A stretch of 64,000 nucleotides of DNA from Bacteroidales bacterium (GTDB taxonomy: Bacteria > Bacteroidota > Bacteroidia > Bacteroidales > Tenuifilaceae). Below are positions 1 through 9,120 of the stretch, in pieces; position 1 is the stretch's first letter, and each line of letters begins with the position of its first letter. The stretch covers positions 1 to 64,000 of the forward strand of contig JACABB010000009.1 in the NCBI GenBank assembly GCA_013376985.1. Direction: 5' to 3'. The notes beneath the pieces are model-generated. The model was not told the origin of the DNA, made no database searches, and saw only the letters and a program-made list of their open reading frames with translations. The translations under genes were made by a program, and so were the position numbers.

Positions 1-109
1 CTATAAGCTTAGTCTCGTATGACCTTTTTTCATAGGTAATCTTAGCAATGCTAGCACTGCTACTAGCCATTAGGATTACTAATACGATAATAAGTTGCTT
101 TGCCTTCAT
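1..109 (-). CDS. Partial N-terminus of a secreted protein
   Basis: Only the first 36 codons are present; the rest lies off the left edge. Reading leftwards from the ATG at 109 gives a basic start (MKAKQ), a hydrophobic run (LIIVLVILMA) and small residues ending near SASIA, which is the shape of a Sec signal peptide. No stop codon is met. The protein is probably exported; nothing in the visible part identifies its function. Confidence 0.5.
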   Translation of the reverse strand, partial: MKAKQLIIVLVILMASSSASIAKITYEKRSYETKLI

Positions 110-613
110 CTTTAATTTAAATTTTAAAAGATCCCATTGTTCATTAATAATACCATCAATACTTTCAAAAGCTACATTAACAGAAGTAATTTTCCATTTG
201 CTACTTTGTTAATAAATTTGTTTTTAGCAAGTTCCTTTCCACCACATCCTCACAAGAGACATTTATTTTTATGTTTTGTTGCATTGTATTAGAAAATAAA
301 ATTTTCATTTTGAAAAGTGAATCGTATTTAATAGATTTTTTTTTAAATAATAGCCGTTTATTCCAATGAGTAAATGGCAATCACATTATATGCCATCCCC
401 ATTAGATGAAAGATTATCAGTTAATTATTAATAATATTTAGGAAGAGTTATTGTTCAGTTCCGTATAGTTTTTGTTCGGATTCGAACAAGTAGTTTGTGA
501 TTAATACAGAATTTAACAGATTAATTAAACTTTCTATTTCAAAAGTTCTGTGTTGTTCACTTTGAGTTTAAGAGTCATTCTGAATTAAAAAACTTTATAA
601 TAATAGTTTTAGT
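110..613. other. Intergenic region without recognised gene
   Basis: About 500 AT-rich bases between the partial secreted protein and the thioesterase, both on the minus strand. I see no ORF with protein-like composition, no strong hairpin and no clear TAnnTTTG element in a useful position. It probably carries the promoter of the leftmost gene. Confidence 0.4.
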
Positions 614-1093
614 TTATTCAATAAACGCTTTAATTCCTGGATAATTAAACTTTATAGCAGCGAGTTCTTGGGGGTACACAAAATATTGAACATCTGCTTC
701 AGTACAAAGTTCATTATTTTCATCGAATATCTCAACGCCAATGTTTACTAAACGTTTTTTCTTACTTTTAAACTTTGCTTTAATGGTTATTGCTCCATTA
801 CTAATTATAACTGGTTTTAGGTAGCGAATCTCCATTTTTGCAGTTACTCCTGCTGTTTCAAGTAGAACATAGATAACCCAACTAGCAATCTCGTCCATAA
901 TAGTTGCTTGTACACCCCCGTGCAGAACATCTGTATATCCTTGAAGATAATCCTTTGGACTCCAATTAGCCTCAACGGCATTATCCTCCTCGTTCAACCA
1001 GAATTCAAGTTTTAATCCATGATGATTATCGGGTGAACAGCCAAAACAGTTGAAACTATCTTTTCCTATGAATGGGTTATTTATCTTTTTCAT
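614..1093 (-). CDS. PaaI-family hotdog-fold acyl-CoA thioesterase
   Basis: A 159-residue single-domain protein of the size of PaaI/YbgC-type hotdog thioesterases, which hydrolyse acyl-CoA thioesters in the cytoplasm. The family signature is visible as VLHGGVQATIMDE (about residues 56-68): the HGG turn precedes the central helix and D67 lies where the catalytic acid usually sits. N-terminal C16 and C19 (CFGC) are also typical of this subgroup. There is no signal peptide. It stands alone and is divergent from the two-component system on its right, so its substrate cannot be read from context. A weak -7-like element precedes the ATG. The fold is confident; substrate specificity is unknown. Confidence 0.85.
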   Translation of the reverse strand: MKKINNPFIGKDSFNCFGCSPDNHHGLKLEFWLNEEDNAVEANWSPKDYLQGYTDVLHGGVQATIMDEIASWVIYVLLETAGVTAKMEIRYLKPVIISNGAITIKAKFKSKKKRLVNIGVEIFDENNELCTEADVQYFVYPQELAAIKFNYPGIKAFIE

Positions 1094-1250
1094 TATTTAT
1101 CTTTTTTGCAAAATTGAGAAAAATAATTTCAATTTATGAAGAGAAAAAAAAGAATCTTGGAAGAGTCTTTTAACGCCAATACGAATAATAAAATAGCCCG
1201 GTTTATTAAATTAAAAAATGTTTCATTTCAGAACATACTAAACAATTTGA

Positions 1251-1265
1251 TACCTTTGTCAAAGG
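1251..1265 (+). promoter_or_regulatory. Candidate -7 element overlapping a palindrome
   Basis: TACCTTTG at 1251-1258 matches the Bacteroidetes -7 consensus TAnnTTTG. It overlaps a perfect 13-nt palindrome, CCTTTGTCAAAGG (1253-1265), about 90 bases upstream of the response regulator. A good -33 element is not evident. The palindrome could be an operator; this is inference from sequence only. Confidence 0.35.
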
Positions 1266-1355
1266 TTGTTGTGGATTAGGATATTAACTCAACAAGTAAT
1301 AAATATAGTATCTGTTTAAATCCTTTTCATTTTTGTCATCTGTATTCTTATAAAT

Positions 1356-2735
1356 ATGGAAATCAAGACGGGTCGAATACTAGCAATTGATGATAATCAG
1401 GAAATCCTTTTATCTCTAAGGGTAGTGCTTTCAAAGCATCTCGAGGAGATTAAACTTTACGTTGCCCCAAGCGATGATGCCATAAAAGAGATTACCTCGG
1501 GTAGTTATGATGTAGTCCTATTAGACATGAATTTTACACCAGGTTCAACAAGTGGAAAGGAAGGACTGGATTTTCTTAAAAAGATAATTTCAATTGATCC
1601 TTCAATTTCTGTAGTAATGATTACGGCCTATGGCGATGTAAATATAGCTGTAGAAGCGATGAAATATGGTGCAACCGATTTTGTACTTAAACCGTGGGAG
1701 AATAAAAAATTACTTGCAACTGTTTTATCAGCATATAACCTCAGCAAGAGCAAAAGAGAATCAGCCGATCTTAGACAAAGTAGAAGGGTTTTGGCAAATG
1801 ATATCGATACACCATATGTAAAGATTATAGGCGAGTCAGAACCGATGAAAAAGGTAATGTCTGACATTGAAAAGGTTGCTAAAACTGATGCCAATGTTCT
1901 AGTTCTTGGTGAAAATGGTACAGGTAAAGAGCTAGTTGCAAGGGCAATTCATCGGATCTCTGATAGGGCATCGCAGCTATTCGTTTCTGTTGATATGGGA
2001 GCAATTCCCGATACGCTCTTTGAAAGTGAACTTTTTGGTTGTGTTAAAGGTGCTTATACCGATGCTCGTGAAAATAGACCAGGTCGGTTTGAGATGTCAT
2101 CGGGGGGAACTCTATTTCTTGATGAGATTGCAAATATCCCTTTAACCTTACAAGCAAAACTGCTTGGAGTTCTTCAAACAAAGCAAGTTTCACGTTTAGG
2201 CTCAGTGGCGAGTAAAGATATTGATATTCGTTTAATATCCGCCACAAATGCATCAATAAACCAGATGATTAATGAGGGAAAATTTAGACAAGATCTTTAC
2301 TATAGAATAAATACTATTGAAATAACAATACCTCCATTGCGCGAGAGGGGCGATGATATCCTACTTCTAGCGAATCATTATCTTGATATTTATAGCAGGA
2401 AGTATGGTAAACGGAATTTAAGACTATCAAAGGCAGTTCAACGCCTTATACATTCTTACAACTGGCCTGGAAATGTTAGGGAGTTGGCACATTCTATCGA
2501 ACGAGCAGTTATAATGACCGATGGAGCTGCAATTGAACCAGATTCTATCCTATTCGCTCACCAAAATCCATCAATGCTTCAGCAGAGAGATACTAGCCTC
2601 CATATAGATGAGGTTGAAAAACAAACAATCATAAAAGCATTGAAAGTAAATGATGGGAATATCAGCACTGCTGCATTAGAGCTAGGAATGGGAAGAACTA
2701 CACTTTATCGTAAAATGGCAAAATATGGTATTTAA
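1356..2735 (+). CDS. Sigma-54-dependent NtrC-family response regulator
   Basis: A 459-residue activator with the full NtrC/AtoC layout. The receiver domain (1-125) has acidic D12/D13, phospho-acceptor D57 and a KPW lysine. The AAA+ sigma-54 interaction domain (about 155-380) has Walker A GENGTGKE (185-192) and the Walker B stretch LFLDEI. A Fis-type HTH ends the protein (GNISTAALELGMGRTTLYRK). The sigma-54 contact loop reads GAYTDA rather than the canonical GAFTGA, so contact may be altered; Y for F is common, D for G less so. Its stop overlaps the start of the histidine kinase by 11 bases, making the two a cognate pair. Target genes are not evident locally. Confidence 0.93.
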   Translation: MEIKTGRILAIDDNQEILLSLRVVLSKHLEEIKLYVAPSDDAIKEITSGSYDVVLLDMNFTPGSTSGKEGLDFLKKIISIDPSISVVMITAYGDVNIAVEAMKYGATDFVLKPWENKKLLATVLSAYNLSKSKRESADLRQSRRVLANDIDTPYVKIIGESEPMKKVMSDIEKVAKTDANVLVLGENGTGKELVARAIHRISDRASQLFVSVDMGAIPDTLFESELFGCVKGAYTDARENRPGRFEMSSGGTLFLDEIANIPLTLQAKLLGVLQTKQVSRLGSVASKDIDIRLISATNASINQMINEGKFRQDLYYRINTIEITIPPLRERGDDILLLANHYLDIYSRKYGKRNLRLSKAVQRLIHSYNWPGNVRELAHSIERAVIMTDGAAIEPDSILFAHQNPSMLQQRDTSLHIDEVEKQTIIKALKVNDGNISTAALELGMGRTTLYRKMAKYGI

Positions 2736-4083
2736 GTCGTTTCGATTTAAGGTTATATTGAGATTGTTGATAATTACTTCGGTAATAGTTTTTATTATCT
2801 ATTTTATAGCTAAACCTTATTACTATTTTACTGTTGGCGAGTTATTACTTCTGGTTATAGCATTAATTATAGAACTTATTCGTTTTATAGAAAAAGGTCA
2901 TCGTCAAATTAATCAAATGCTCGAATCGCTTAAAGAGCGCGATTTCAGCCTTAAATTTAACCCTGTTGAAGAGGGTAAAGTTTTTCGTGGGCAAGCCAAA
3001 ATTTTGACCCAGCTGGTGCAATCTTATCGGGATATAAGAATCGAGAAGGAGATGCACTACCAGTTTCTTAATTTAATTGTTAATCAGCTAAATTATGGCA
3101 TTGTTTGCTTTGATGCCGATGGAAAAATTAGTTTATCAAATAAAACTATAAAAAAACTATGTGGGCTTAGCGAGATTAGTCACATATCATCACTGAATAG
3201 AATTGATAAAAATCTTAGTAATGCGATTGAGTCGCTTAAAACAGGGGAAGAAAAATTGATCTCTGTGATTAAAGATGGTGAATTCTTTAAGTATTCAATT
3301 TCTTGTAACGAAATCAGATTACTTGATAGTAGATACAAATTGGTTGCCCTACATAATCTACACTCTACCTTGCAGGAACATGAGTTAGATTCACATAAGA
3401 AGTTGATAAGAATTTTAACCCATGAGATTATGAATTCGGTTACCCCAATTCTATCTCTCAGTGAATCGATGAACGAGAACCTAAAGGATGAATCAGGGAA
3501 TATAAAGGAACTGAATGATATAAGTAAAGAGGATGCTGAGGATTTGATTCTAGGATATGAAGCAATTGAGGTTAGGAGTAGAGCTCTTATGCGATTTGTA
3601 AACGATTTCCGAAGTTTAACCCGATTGCCAGATCCAAAAATAGAAGTGGTTGAGATTGATAGCTTGTTTAGGAATGTACTTTCCCTTTATCGAGCCGAAA
3701 TTGATGAAAAAGGAATAAAACTCTCAGTTTATATCACTCCTGATATCGAGACTATTTCAGTTGATAGGGGAATGCTAGAACAGGTTTTGATTAACTTGAT
3801 AAAGAACTCTATAGAGGCCTTAGAGGATACATTTAAATCGGAGATTGTTATAGAGTCCTTGCTCCTTGAAAATAGTATAGCCATTGTAATTACTGATAAT
3901 GGTAAAGGAATTTCTCCCGAAAACCTTGAGAAGGTTTTTATTCCATTCTTTTCTACAAAAAAGGATGGATCTGGCATAGGTCTTAGCCTTTCACAACATT
4001 TAATTCATTTAATGGGCGGTACAATAGGTGTAAAATCCATTCAGGGTTTAAAAACTTCATTTAGCATTAGGTTTCCCATTTAG
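2725..4083 (+). CDS. Membrane-bound sensor histidine kinase
   Basis: A 452-residue kinase partner of the preceding NtrC-type regulator; the genes overlap by 11 bases, implying translational coupling. Two hydrophobic helices in the first 50 residues anchor it with almost no periplasmic loop, so it probably senses a cytoplasmic or membrane signal. A PAS-like segment follows (about 110-220). The phospho-acceptor is H233 in ILTHEIMNSVTP, followed by the N box (NLIKNSIEAL), G1 box (DNGKGIS, about 391) and G2 box (GSGIGLSLS). This is the NtrB/AtoS-like arrangement usual for sigma-54 regulators. The signal is unknown. Confidence 0.92.
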   Translation: MVFKSFRFKVILRLLIITSVIVFIIYFIAKPYYYFTVGELLLLVIALIIELIRFIEKGHRQINQMLESLKERDFSLKFNPVEEGKVFRGQAKILTQLVQSYRDIRIEKEMHYQFLNLIVNQLNYGIVCFDADGKISLSNKTIKKLCGLSEISHISSLNRIDKNLSNAIESLKTGEEKLISVIKDGEFFKYSISCNEIRLLDSRYKLVALHNLHSTLQEHELDSHKKLIRILTHEIMNSVTPILSLSESMNENLKDESGNIKELNDISKEDAEDLILGYEAIEVRSRALMRFVNDFRSLTRLPDPKIEVVEIDSLFRNVLSLYRAEIDEKGIKLSVYITPDIETISVDRGMLEQVLINLIKNSIEALEDTFKSEIVIESLLLENSIAIVITDNGKGISPENLEKVFIPFFSTKKDGSGIGLSLSQHLIHLMGGTIGVKSIQGLKTSFSIRFPI

Positions 4084-4158
4084 ATATATTACCTGCTTTT
4101 TTTGTACAATATAGAATAAACGATTGTTTAATTTTAGATATTTAAAACTAATTATTAA

Positions 4159-4166
4159 TATTTTTG
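4159..4166 (+). promoter_or_regulatory. Candidate -7 promoter element of the TetR gene
   Basis: TATTTTTG fits TAnnTTTG exactly, 23 bases before the TetR ATG at 4190, a distance compatible with a short leader. No convincing -33 TTTG lies at the expected spacing. Confidence 0.4.
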
Positions 4167-4189
4167 CACTCCTATAGAAAAATATAAGT

Positions 4190-4801
4190 ATGGATTCTTC
4201 AACTGGAAATACAACACGCGATAAGTTAATTGAAACAGCCAAAGAGTTATTTCTTGCAAAAGGGGTAGATAGAGTTGGTGTTAGGGAGATTGCCGCAACT
4301 GCAGGTATTAACCTTTCATTGATGAATTACTATTTTCGCAGTAAAGAAAAGTTATTAGAGACAATTTTTGAAATGGTAATAGCCGATAAAGCCACTATCC
4401 TTCGCCAAATTCTCGATTCCGATAAGCCAATTGAGGTTAAGATAAAAGATTATGTTTATAAATACATCGATTTACTTGTAGAAGATCCATTATTAGTATC
4501 TTTTGTATTATCTATTATCCACCGCAATAACGATAAAATAACCAAAATGCGGGTAATCATGAATTTGTATAATTCAGAGCATTTTATTGCACAATTAAAA
4601 CGTGAAGCTGAGATGGGTAGAATTAAGTCTATAGATTCTGAACAGTTCTATATTAGCATGTTAGCACTTATACTATTCCCCTTTTCAATAAAACCTCTTA
4701 TTTCCCATCGAAATAATTTCAATGATAAGGAAACATTGAATTTTCTGCTTAATAGGAAGAAATCTGTATACGAAATGTTAATTGCTACTATTAAGTTATA
4801 A
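4190..4801 (+). CDS. TetR/AcrR-family transcriptional regulator
   Basis: A 203-residue regulator. The N-terminal 60 residues hold the TetR HTH: RDKLIETAKELFLAKGVD, then VGVREIAATAGI and the recognition helix around LSLMNYYFRSKEKL. The C-terminal ligand domain is all-helical and not recognisable further. It follows the kinase by about 100 bases with its own promoter-like element, so it need not be cotranscribed. No efflux pump or divergent target lies beside it. It ends convergently only 7 bases from the cyclophilin gene. Confidence 0.9.
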   Translation: MDSSTGNTTRDKLIETAKELFLAKGVDRVGVREIAATAGINLSLMNYYFRSKEKLLETIFEMVIADKATILRQILDSDKPIEVKIKDYVYKYIDLLVEDPLLVSFVLSIIHRNNDKITKMRVIMNLYNSEHFIAQLKREAEMGRIKSIDSEQFYISMLALILFPFSIKPLISHRNNFNDKETLNFLLNRKKSVYEMLIATIKL

Positions 4802-4808
4802 TAAGGAG

Positions 4809-5396
4809 TTATTGCTTAATTCTTCTGATACTTATTATTTTAACAGGATTTATAAGGTATTGGTCATTATCTTTTAGTTGTTGAATTTTTCGTACAACCT
4901 CCATTCCCCTCAATACTTTACCAAATGCAGCAAAACCTTGCCCATCAGGATTTCTTTTGCCATTATAATCCAATTCAGGTTGATCACCAATACATATAAA
5001 GAATTCCGAAGATGCCGATCCCGGTTCCATTCTAGCCATCGATATCACACCATCTTTATGTAGTATTCCTGTTTCTTTGGTTGTTTCGTGCTTGATAGGA
5101 GGGAATTGATACTTTTCAATTAAAGAATCTTCTTGGAAACCACCCTGAATAACTTCAATTCTTATGGGCTTATTGGGTTGGTTATCTAACCTAACAACCC
5201 TATAGAAATAAGCCCCGTTATTATACCTGCCAGCATCAACGTACTTAAGAAAATTTGCGGCAGTGGTGGGTGCTTTATTAAGATACACTTCAACATCAAT
5301 ATCACCCATTTTTGTGATAATCCTAACAACTGGATTTTGACCAATTCCTTCAATCGAAGCTATAATTGCTAAAGCAATTATTAATATTTTTTTCAT
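4809..5396 (-). CDS. Secreted cyclophilin-type peptidyl-prolyl isomerase
   Basis: A 195-residue protein with a signal peptide (MKKILIIALAIIASIEGIGQ) followed by a cyclophilin domain catalysing proline cis-trans isomerisation, so it acts in the periplasm. Cyclophilin features include NKAPTTAANFLKYVDAG, the yrvv strand with F/Y, GVISMAR, SASSEFFICI (the substrate-binding region) and FGKVLRGMEVV near the end. Length fits bacterial PpiA-type enzymes. It is transcribed alone, convergent with the TetR gene; a near-consensus -7 (TATCTTTA) lies about 30 bases upstream. Confidence 0.92.
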   Translation of the reverse strand: MKKILIIALAIIASIEGIGQNPVVRIITKMGDIDVEVYLNKAPTTAANFLKYVDAGRYNNGAYFYRVVRLDNQPNKPIRIEVIQGGFQEDSLIEKYQFPPIKHETTKETGILHKDGVISMARMEPGSASSEFFICIGDQPELDYNGKRNPDGQGFAAFGKVLRGMEVVRKIQQLKDNDQYLINPVKIISIRRIKQ

Positions 5397-5580
5397 AGTT
5401 GATTTTTTGTAAAGTGCGGACAGATTGTAAAGATATAATTTTTGATTATTTCTGAGAAATACTCGTAATCTATTAAAACAAATAGCACATCCTCATAGAG
5501 TAATTTTTTGCTATGAATTGGCAGGAATTTTCTAGCCCAATATCATCTAAAATATTGCTATTCCTTTCTCTAATTCAATT

Positions 5581-5608
5581 ATCGTTATGCCTTGATATAC
5601 ATAACGAT
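5581..5608. promoter_or_regulatory. ModE-like box 1
   Basis: A 9-bp perfect inverted repeat, ATCGTTATG and CATAACGAT, with a 10-base spacer. Its core is CGTTAT-N12-ATAACG, the same half-sites and spacing as the E. coli ModE operator as I recall it. It lies about 60 bases upstream of the -7 element of the molybdenum hydroxylase cluster, and a ModE-like protein is encoded at 16781. Confidence 0.65.
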
Positions 5609-5669
5609 AAATTATGAAAATTTATCTTTTATGTGATTAAAATCATATGATTATTGTTAACTGATTTTC

Positions 5670-5677
5670 TATTTTTG
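5670..5677 (+). promoter_or_regulatory. Candidate -7 element of the aldehyde oxidoreductase cluster
   Basis: TATTTTTG matches TAnnTTTG exactly, 38 bases before the first gene of the cluster. It lies between the two ModE-like boxes, and the second box begins three bases downstream, over the expected transcription start. That placement suits repression. A clear -33 element is not visible. Confidence 0.5.
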
Positions 5678-5680
5678 CCA

Positions 5681-5706
5681 TCGTTATGAAATATAATTCA
5701 TAACGA
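5681..5706. promoter_or_regulatory. ModE-like box 2
   Basis: A 10-bp perfect inverted repeat, TCGTTATGAA and TTCATAACGA, spaced by 6 bases. It gives CGTTAT-N12-ATAACG exactly as in box 1. It covers the likely +1 region just after the -7 element and ends 8 bases before the start codon at 5715, so bound protein should block transcription. Confidence 0.65.
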
Positions 5707-5714
5707 ATAAACTT

Positions 5715-6155
5715 ATGGTCAAAGATCATCTTGAAGAGGCTTTGGAGCTATTTAAATCTGGTTATCACTGCTCGCAATCGGTTCTTGCTGCTTTTAGTGA
5801 AGAGTTAGGACTTCCTCAAGAAACAGCACTTAAAATTGCTTGCCCTTTTGGAGGAGGACTTGGTGGATACGGAAGAACCTGTGGTGCTCTTACAGGTGCC
5901 ATGATGGTTGTAGGTCTAAAGTATGGAGCTACTAAAGATACAGATGTTGAAGCTAAAACGCTTTCGCGTAAAAAAACTCGGGAACTGATTGAGGCATTCG
6001 AGAAAGCGCATGGTACAAGTATTTGTAATGACCTTATTGGTGTTAACAGAAGTAATTTTGGAGGAGATGAACTACTGGCAATACGTCCAATAGTTCAGAA
6101 CACTTGCCCTAAATTTCTAGAAACAGTTATTACATACCTTGAAGAAGAGTTATAA
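5715..6155 (+). CDS. C_GCAxxG_C_C family redox-type protein
   Basis: A 146-residue cytoplasmic protein of the C_GCAxxG_C_C family, named for its spaced cysteines. Visible: C in YHCSQSV, C in ACPFGGG, CGALTGA (the GCAxxG-like core), C in SICNDLIG and the last C in NTCPKF. Such proteins are presumed to bind metal or carry redox-active thiols; no reaction is established to my knowledge. It is the first gene after the promoter with two ModE-like boxes and lies 45 bases before the aldehyde oxidoreductase. A homologue (DVU_1555 type) occupies the equivalent cluster in Desulfovibrio, from memory. It probably supports maturation or electron transfer for the molybdoenzyme. Confidence 0.85.
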   Translation: MVKDHLEEALELFKSGYHCSQSVLAAFSEELGLPQETALKIACPFGGGLGGYGRTCGALTGAMMVVGLKYGATKDTDVEAKTLSRKKTRELIEAFEKAHGTSICNDLIGVNRSNFGGDELLAIRPIVQNTCPKFLETVITYLEEEL

Positions 6156-6187
6156 ACTAGACACTAAAGACTAAAAACAAAATAACT

Positions 6188-6195
6188 AGGAGGAA
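6188..6195 (+). promoter_or_regulatory. Strong Shine-Dalgarno site, unusual for this phylum
   Basis: AGGAGGAA lies 5 bases before the ATG at 6201. Bacteroidetes genes generally lack such sites, and the neighbours here do. It fixes the start of the aldehyde oxidoreductase and suggests high expression or acquisition from another phylum. Confidence 0.7.
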
Positions 6196-6200
6196 CATTC

Positions 6201-9119
6201 ATGAAACTTAGAAAAATGTGGCTCAATATCAATGGAGCAAACCGAATGTTTATTTGCGATCCCGAAAAGGATACTCTTGCTGATGTAGTTCGTCGTATGG
6301 GCTTAACCGGAACTAAAGTAGGATGCAATAAGGGCGTCTGTGGTTCTTGCTCTGTGATTTTGAACGGAAAATTGGTACGTGCTTGTACAAAGAAAATCCG
6401 TTCAGTTGATGAGTATAGTCAATTGTTAACCATTGAAGGTATCGGTACACCAACAAACTTACACCCAATTCAAGTCGCTTGGATGCAGCTTGGCGCTGTT
6501 CAATGCGGTTTCTGTGTACCAGGTTTCATTGTGTCAACCTATGCAATGCTTCTTGAAAATATTAACCCTACACGCGAAGAAGCACGTGATTGGTTTCAGA
6601 AGCATCGTAATGTTTGTCGTTGTACTGGCTACGTACAAATAATTGATGCTGTAATGGCTGCTGCAAAGGTGATGCGCGGCGAAGCAACTATCGATGATAT
6701 TTCTTTCAAGAATCCTAAGGATGGTGAATATTATGGCAAACCAGTAGTTCGTCCTACAGCACTTGCAAAAGTATGCGGTCTAGCAGACTATGGTGATGAC
6801 CAAGAGCTTAAGATGCCTGCCGAAAGTCTTAAAGTTGTGATGGTACAGCCTAAGATTGCTCATCACGCTAAAATCTTAAAAATTGATACTACCGAAGCTG
6901 CAAAAATGCCAGGTGTGGTAAAAATTATCACAGCTGATGATATTAAAGCTGCCGGTGGAACAAATATTATGGCCGAAGGTCACTTCCATGAGCGTACTAC
7001 AATTATGGTTCCTAGCCGTAAAGTTCTTTGTGAAGATAAAATCTATCGTTATGGTGATGTTGTAGCCCTTGTTTGTGCAGATACAAAAGATCATGCTCGT
7101 GATGCTGCTGCAAAAGTAAAGGTGGAGATTGAAAAACTTCCTGAATATCTAGGTTACCTTGACGCTGTAATGCCTGATGCTATGCGCATTCACGAAGACA
7201 CTACAAATATTTTTGCTAAGCAACCTGTTCTAAAAGGTGTTGGTCTAGATCAACCTTCTAAAGTTGCTGAAGTAATTGATAGTTCAGCTTTTAGTGCAGA
7301 GGGAAGTTTCTTTGCAACCCGTGAACCCCATCTTTCCATCGAAGGCGATACTGTTCAAGCATACTTTGATGAAGATGGTTTCCTCGCTATTCAATGTAAA
7401 TCTCAAGGTGTATACTCATCTATTGGTCGTATTGGAAACTCTGTAGGTGTACCAAAGGATAAGATAAGAATTATCATGAACCCAACCGGTGCTAGTTTCG
7501 GTTGGTCAACAAACGCTGGCGACCTTTGTCTTGCCGCAGCGGCCACTGCAATCACTAAAATGCCTGTTGCATTATCAATGACCTATGAAGAGCATCAGCA
7601 TTTTTCTGGAAAACGTCGCCCTTGTCACTCAAACGGACGAGTTGCTTGCGATAAAAATGGTAAGATAACCGCTACTGAATTTGAATTTGGTATGGATCAA
7701 GGGTGCTATACCTTTGGAGGTGATGATATCATTTCAAAACAGGTTCGTTTTGCATTTTTTCCATACAATGTTCCTAATGTGGCTGGTATTTCTCGTATAG
7801 CAATCACCAATCACAATTTTGGTACTGCTTACAGGAGTTATGGATCACCACAGGCTTTTACATTAAGCGAAGCGCTTATGGACATGCTTGCTGAGAAAGC
7901 GGGTATCGATCCATTTGAAATACGTTGGAGAAATATTGCACGTCAAGGTGAGTTAAACATTAATAGTTGTCCATTTAGGCTTTATCCAATGGAGAAAATG
8001 ATGGAAATGCTGAAACCACATTATGATAAGGCTGTTAAAGAGGCTAAAGAGAAAGATACGCCAGAAGTTCGTCGTGGTGTAGGTTTAGCATGGGGTGGTT
8101 TCAATGTAACTGAAGGTGCGACCGACCACGCAACTATTCACCTAGAACTTAACCCTGATGGTACAATCACAAAGTACGATACTTGGCAAGAACTTGGTCA
8201 GGGAGGTGATATAGGTTCTGTTATGGTAACTTTAGAGGCATTAAAGCCACTTGGTATAACACCTGAGCAAATTAAACTTGTTCAAAGCGATACAAAGCTA
8301 TGTCCCGATAGCGGTATGTCAGCTGGTAGCCGTTCTCACTACATGAATGGTCATGCTACCATTATTGCTGCTGAGAAGCTAATGAAAGCTATGAAAAAAG
8401 CAGATGGTACCTATAGAACATATGACGAAATGGTTAAAGAAAACATACCTACAAAATATGAAGGTAAGTATATGACCATCGTAACCCCAGGCTTAAGCCG
8501 CCTTGATCCAAATACAGGTATTGGAGACCCAACCCCAGCATTTACCTATGCTCTTAATATGGCAGAGGTTGCTGTTGATACAAAAACTGGAAAAACTACA
8601 GTTACCCGTTTTGTCTGCGTAGCTGATGTTGGTAAAGTTGGAAACATCGATGCTGTAAACGGTCAGGCTTATGGCGGTATATCACATAGTATTGGTTTTG
8701 CACTCTCTGAAAACTATGAAGATGTAACCAAGCACACTAATATTGCATCGAGCGGTGTACCATATATCAAGGACATTCCAGATGATATTCAGCTTATCTA
8801 TCATGAAAGCGACGATAAGACTGGACCATTTGGCTCATCAGGAGCATCAGAGGCGTTCCAAGCATCGGGTCACGTTGCAGTTTTAAATGCTATTAATAAC
8901 GCTTGCGGTGTAAGAATTTACGAAATGCCAGCAACCAAAGAAAAGGTTAAAGAAGGACTTGATATTCTTGCAGCAGGAGGTAAAATTAATCCACCTAAAA
9001 AATATTTCCTTGGTGCTGATTTGTATGATGAGCTAGAAGATATTAAAGCTAATCCAGTTCCATACGGCGGTATCGATTTCTTTAAGCCACTTGGGGCTGC
9101 TGGAGAAAGATTCTTTTAG
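6201..9119 (+). CDS. Mop-type molybdenum aldehyde oxidoreductase
   Basis: A 972-residue fused xanthine oxidase-family hydroxylase, close in size and layout to Desulfovibrio Mop: two 2Fe-2S domains, then the molybdopterin domains, with no FAD domain. The plant-type cluster uses C42, C47, C50 and C62; the second uses C102, C105, C139 and C141 (QCGFC, CRCTGY). The expected catalytic glutamate is E884 in GSSGASEAFQASGH. Such enzymes hydroxylate aldehydes or related carbons with water. There is no signal peptide. It has a strong Shine-Dalgarno site and many CGT arginines, unlike its neighbours. Electrons probably go to the flavoprotein encoded next. The substrate is unknown. Confidence 0.92.
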   Translation: MKLRKMWLNINGANRMFICDPEKDTLADVVRRMGLTGTKVGCNKGVCGSCSVILNGKLVRACTKKIRSVDEYSQLLTIEGIGTPTNLHPIQVAWMQLGAVQCGFCVPGFIVSTYAMLLENINPTREEARDWFQKHRNVCRCTGYVQIIDAVMAAAKVMRGEATIDDISFKNPKDGEYYGKPVVRPTALAKVCGLADYGDDQELKMPAESLKVVMVQPKIAHHAKILKIDTTEAAKMPGVVKIITADDIKAAGGTNIMAEGHFHERTTIMVPSRKVLCEDKIYRYGDVVALVCADTKDHARDAAAKVKVEIEKLPEYLGYLDAVMPDAMRIHEDTTNIFAKQPVLKGVGLDQPSKVAEVIDSSAFSAEGSFFATREPHLSIEGDTVQAYFDEDGFLAIQCKSQGVYSSIGRIGNSVGVPKDKIRIIMNPTGASFGWSTNAGDLCLAAAATAITKMPVALSMTYEEHQHFSGKRRPCHSNGRVACDKNGKITATEFEFGMDQGCYTFGGDDIISKQVRFAFFPYNVPNVAGISRIAITNHNFGTAYRSYGSPQAFTLSEALMDMLAEKAGIDPFEIRWRNIARQGELNINSCPFRLYPMEKMMEMLKPHYDKAVKEAKEKDTPEVRRGVGLAWGGFNVTEGATDHATIHLELNPDGTITKYDTWQELGQGGDIGSVMVTLEALKPLGITPEQIKLVQSDTKLCPDSGMSAGSRSHYMNGHATIIAAEKLMKAMKKADGTYRTYDEMVKENIPTKYEGKYMTIVTPGLSRLDPNTGIGDPTPAFTYALNMAEVAVDTKTGKTTVTRFVCVADVGKVGNIDAVNGQAYGGISHSIGFALSENYEDVTKHTNIASSGVPYIKDIPDDIQLIYHESDDKTGPFGSSGASEAFQASGHVAVLNAINNACGVRIYEMPATKEKVKEGLDILAAGGKINPPKKYFLGADLYDELEDIKANPVPYGGIDFFKPLGAAGERFF

Positions 9120-9120
9120 A

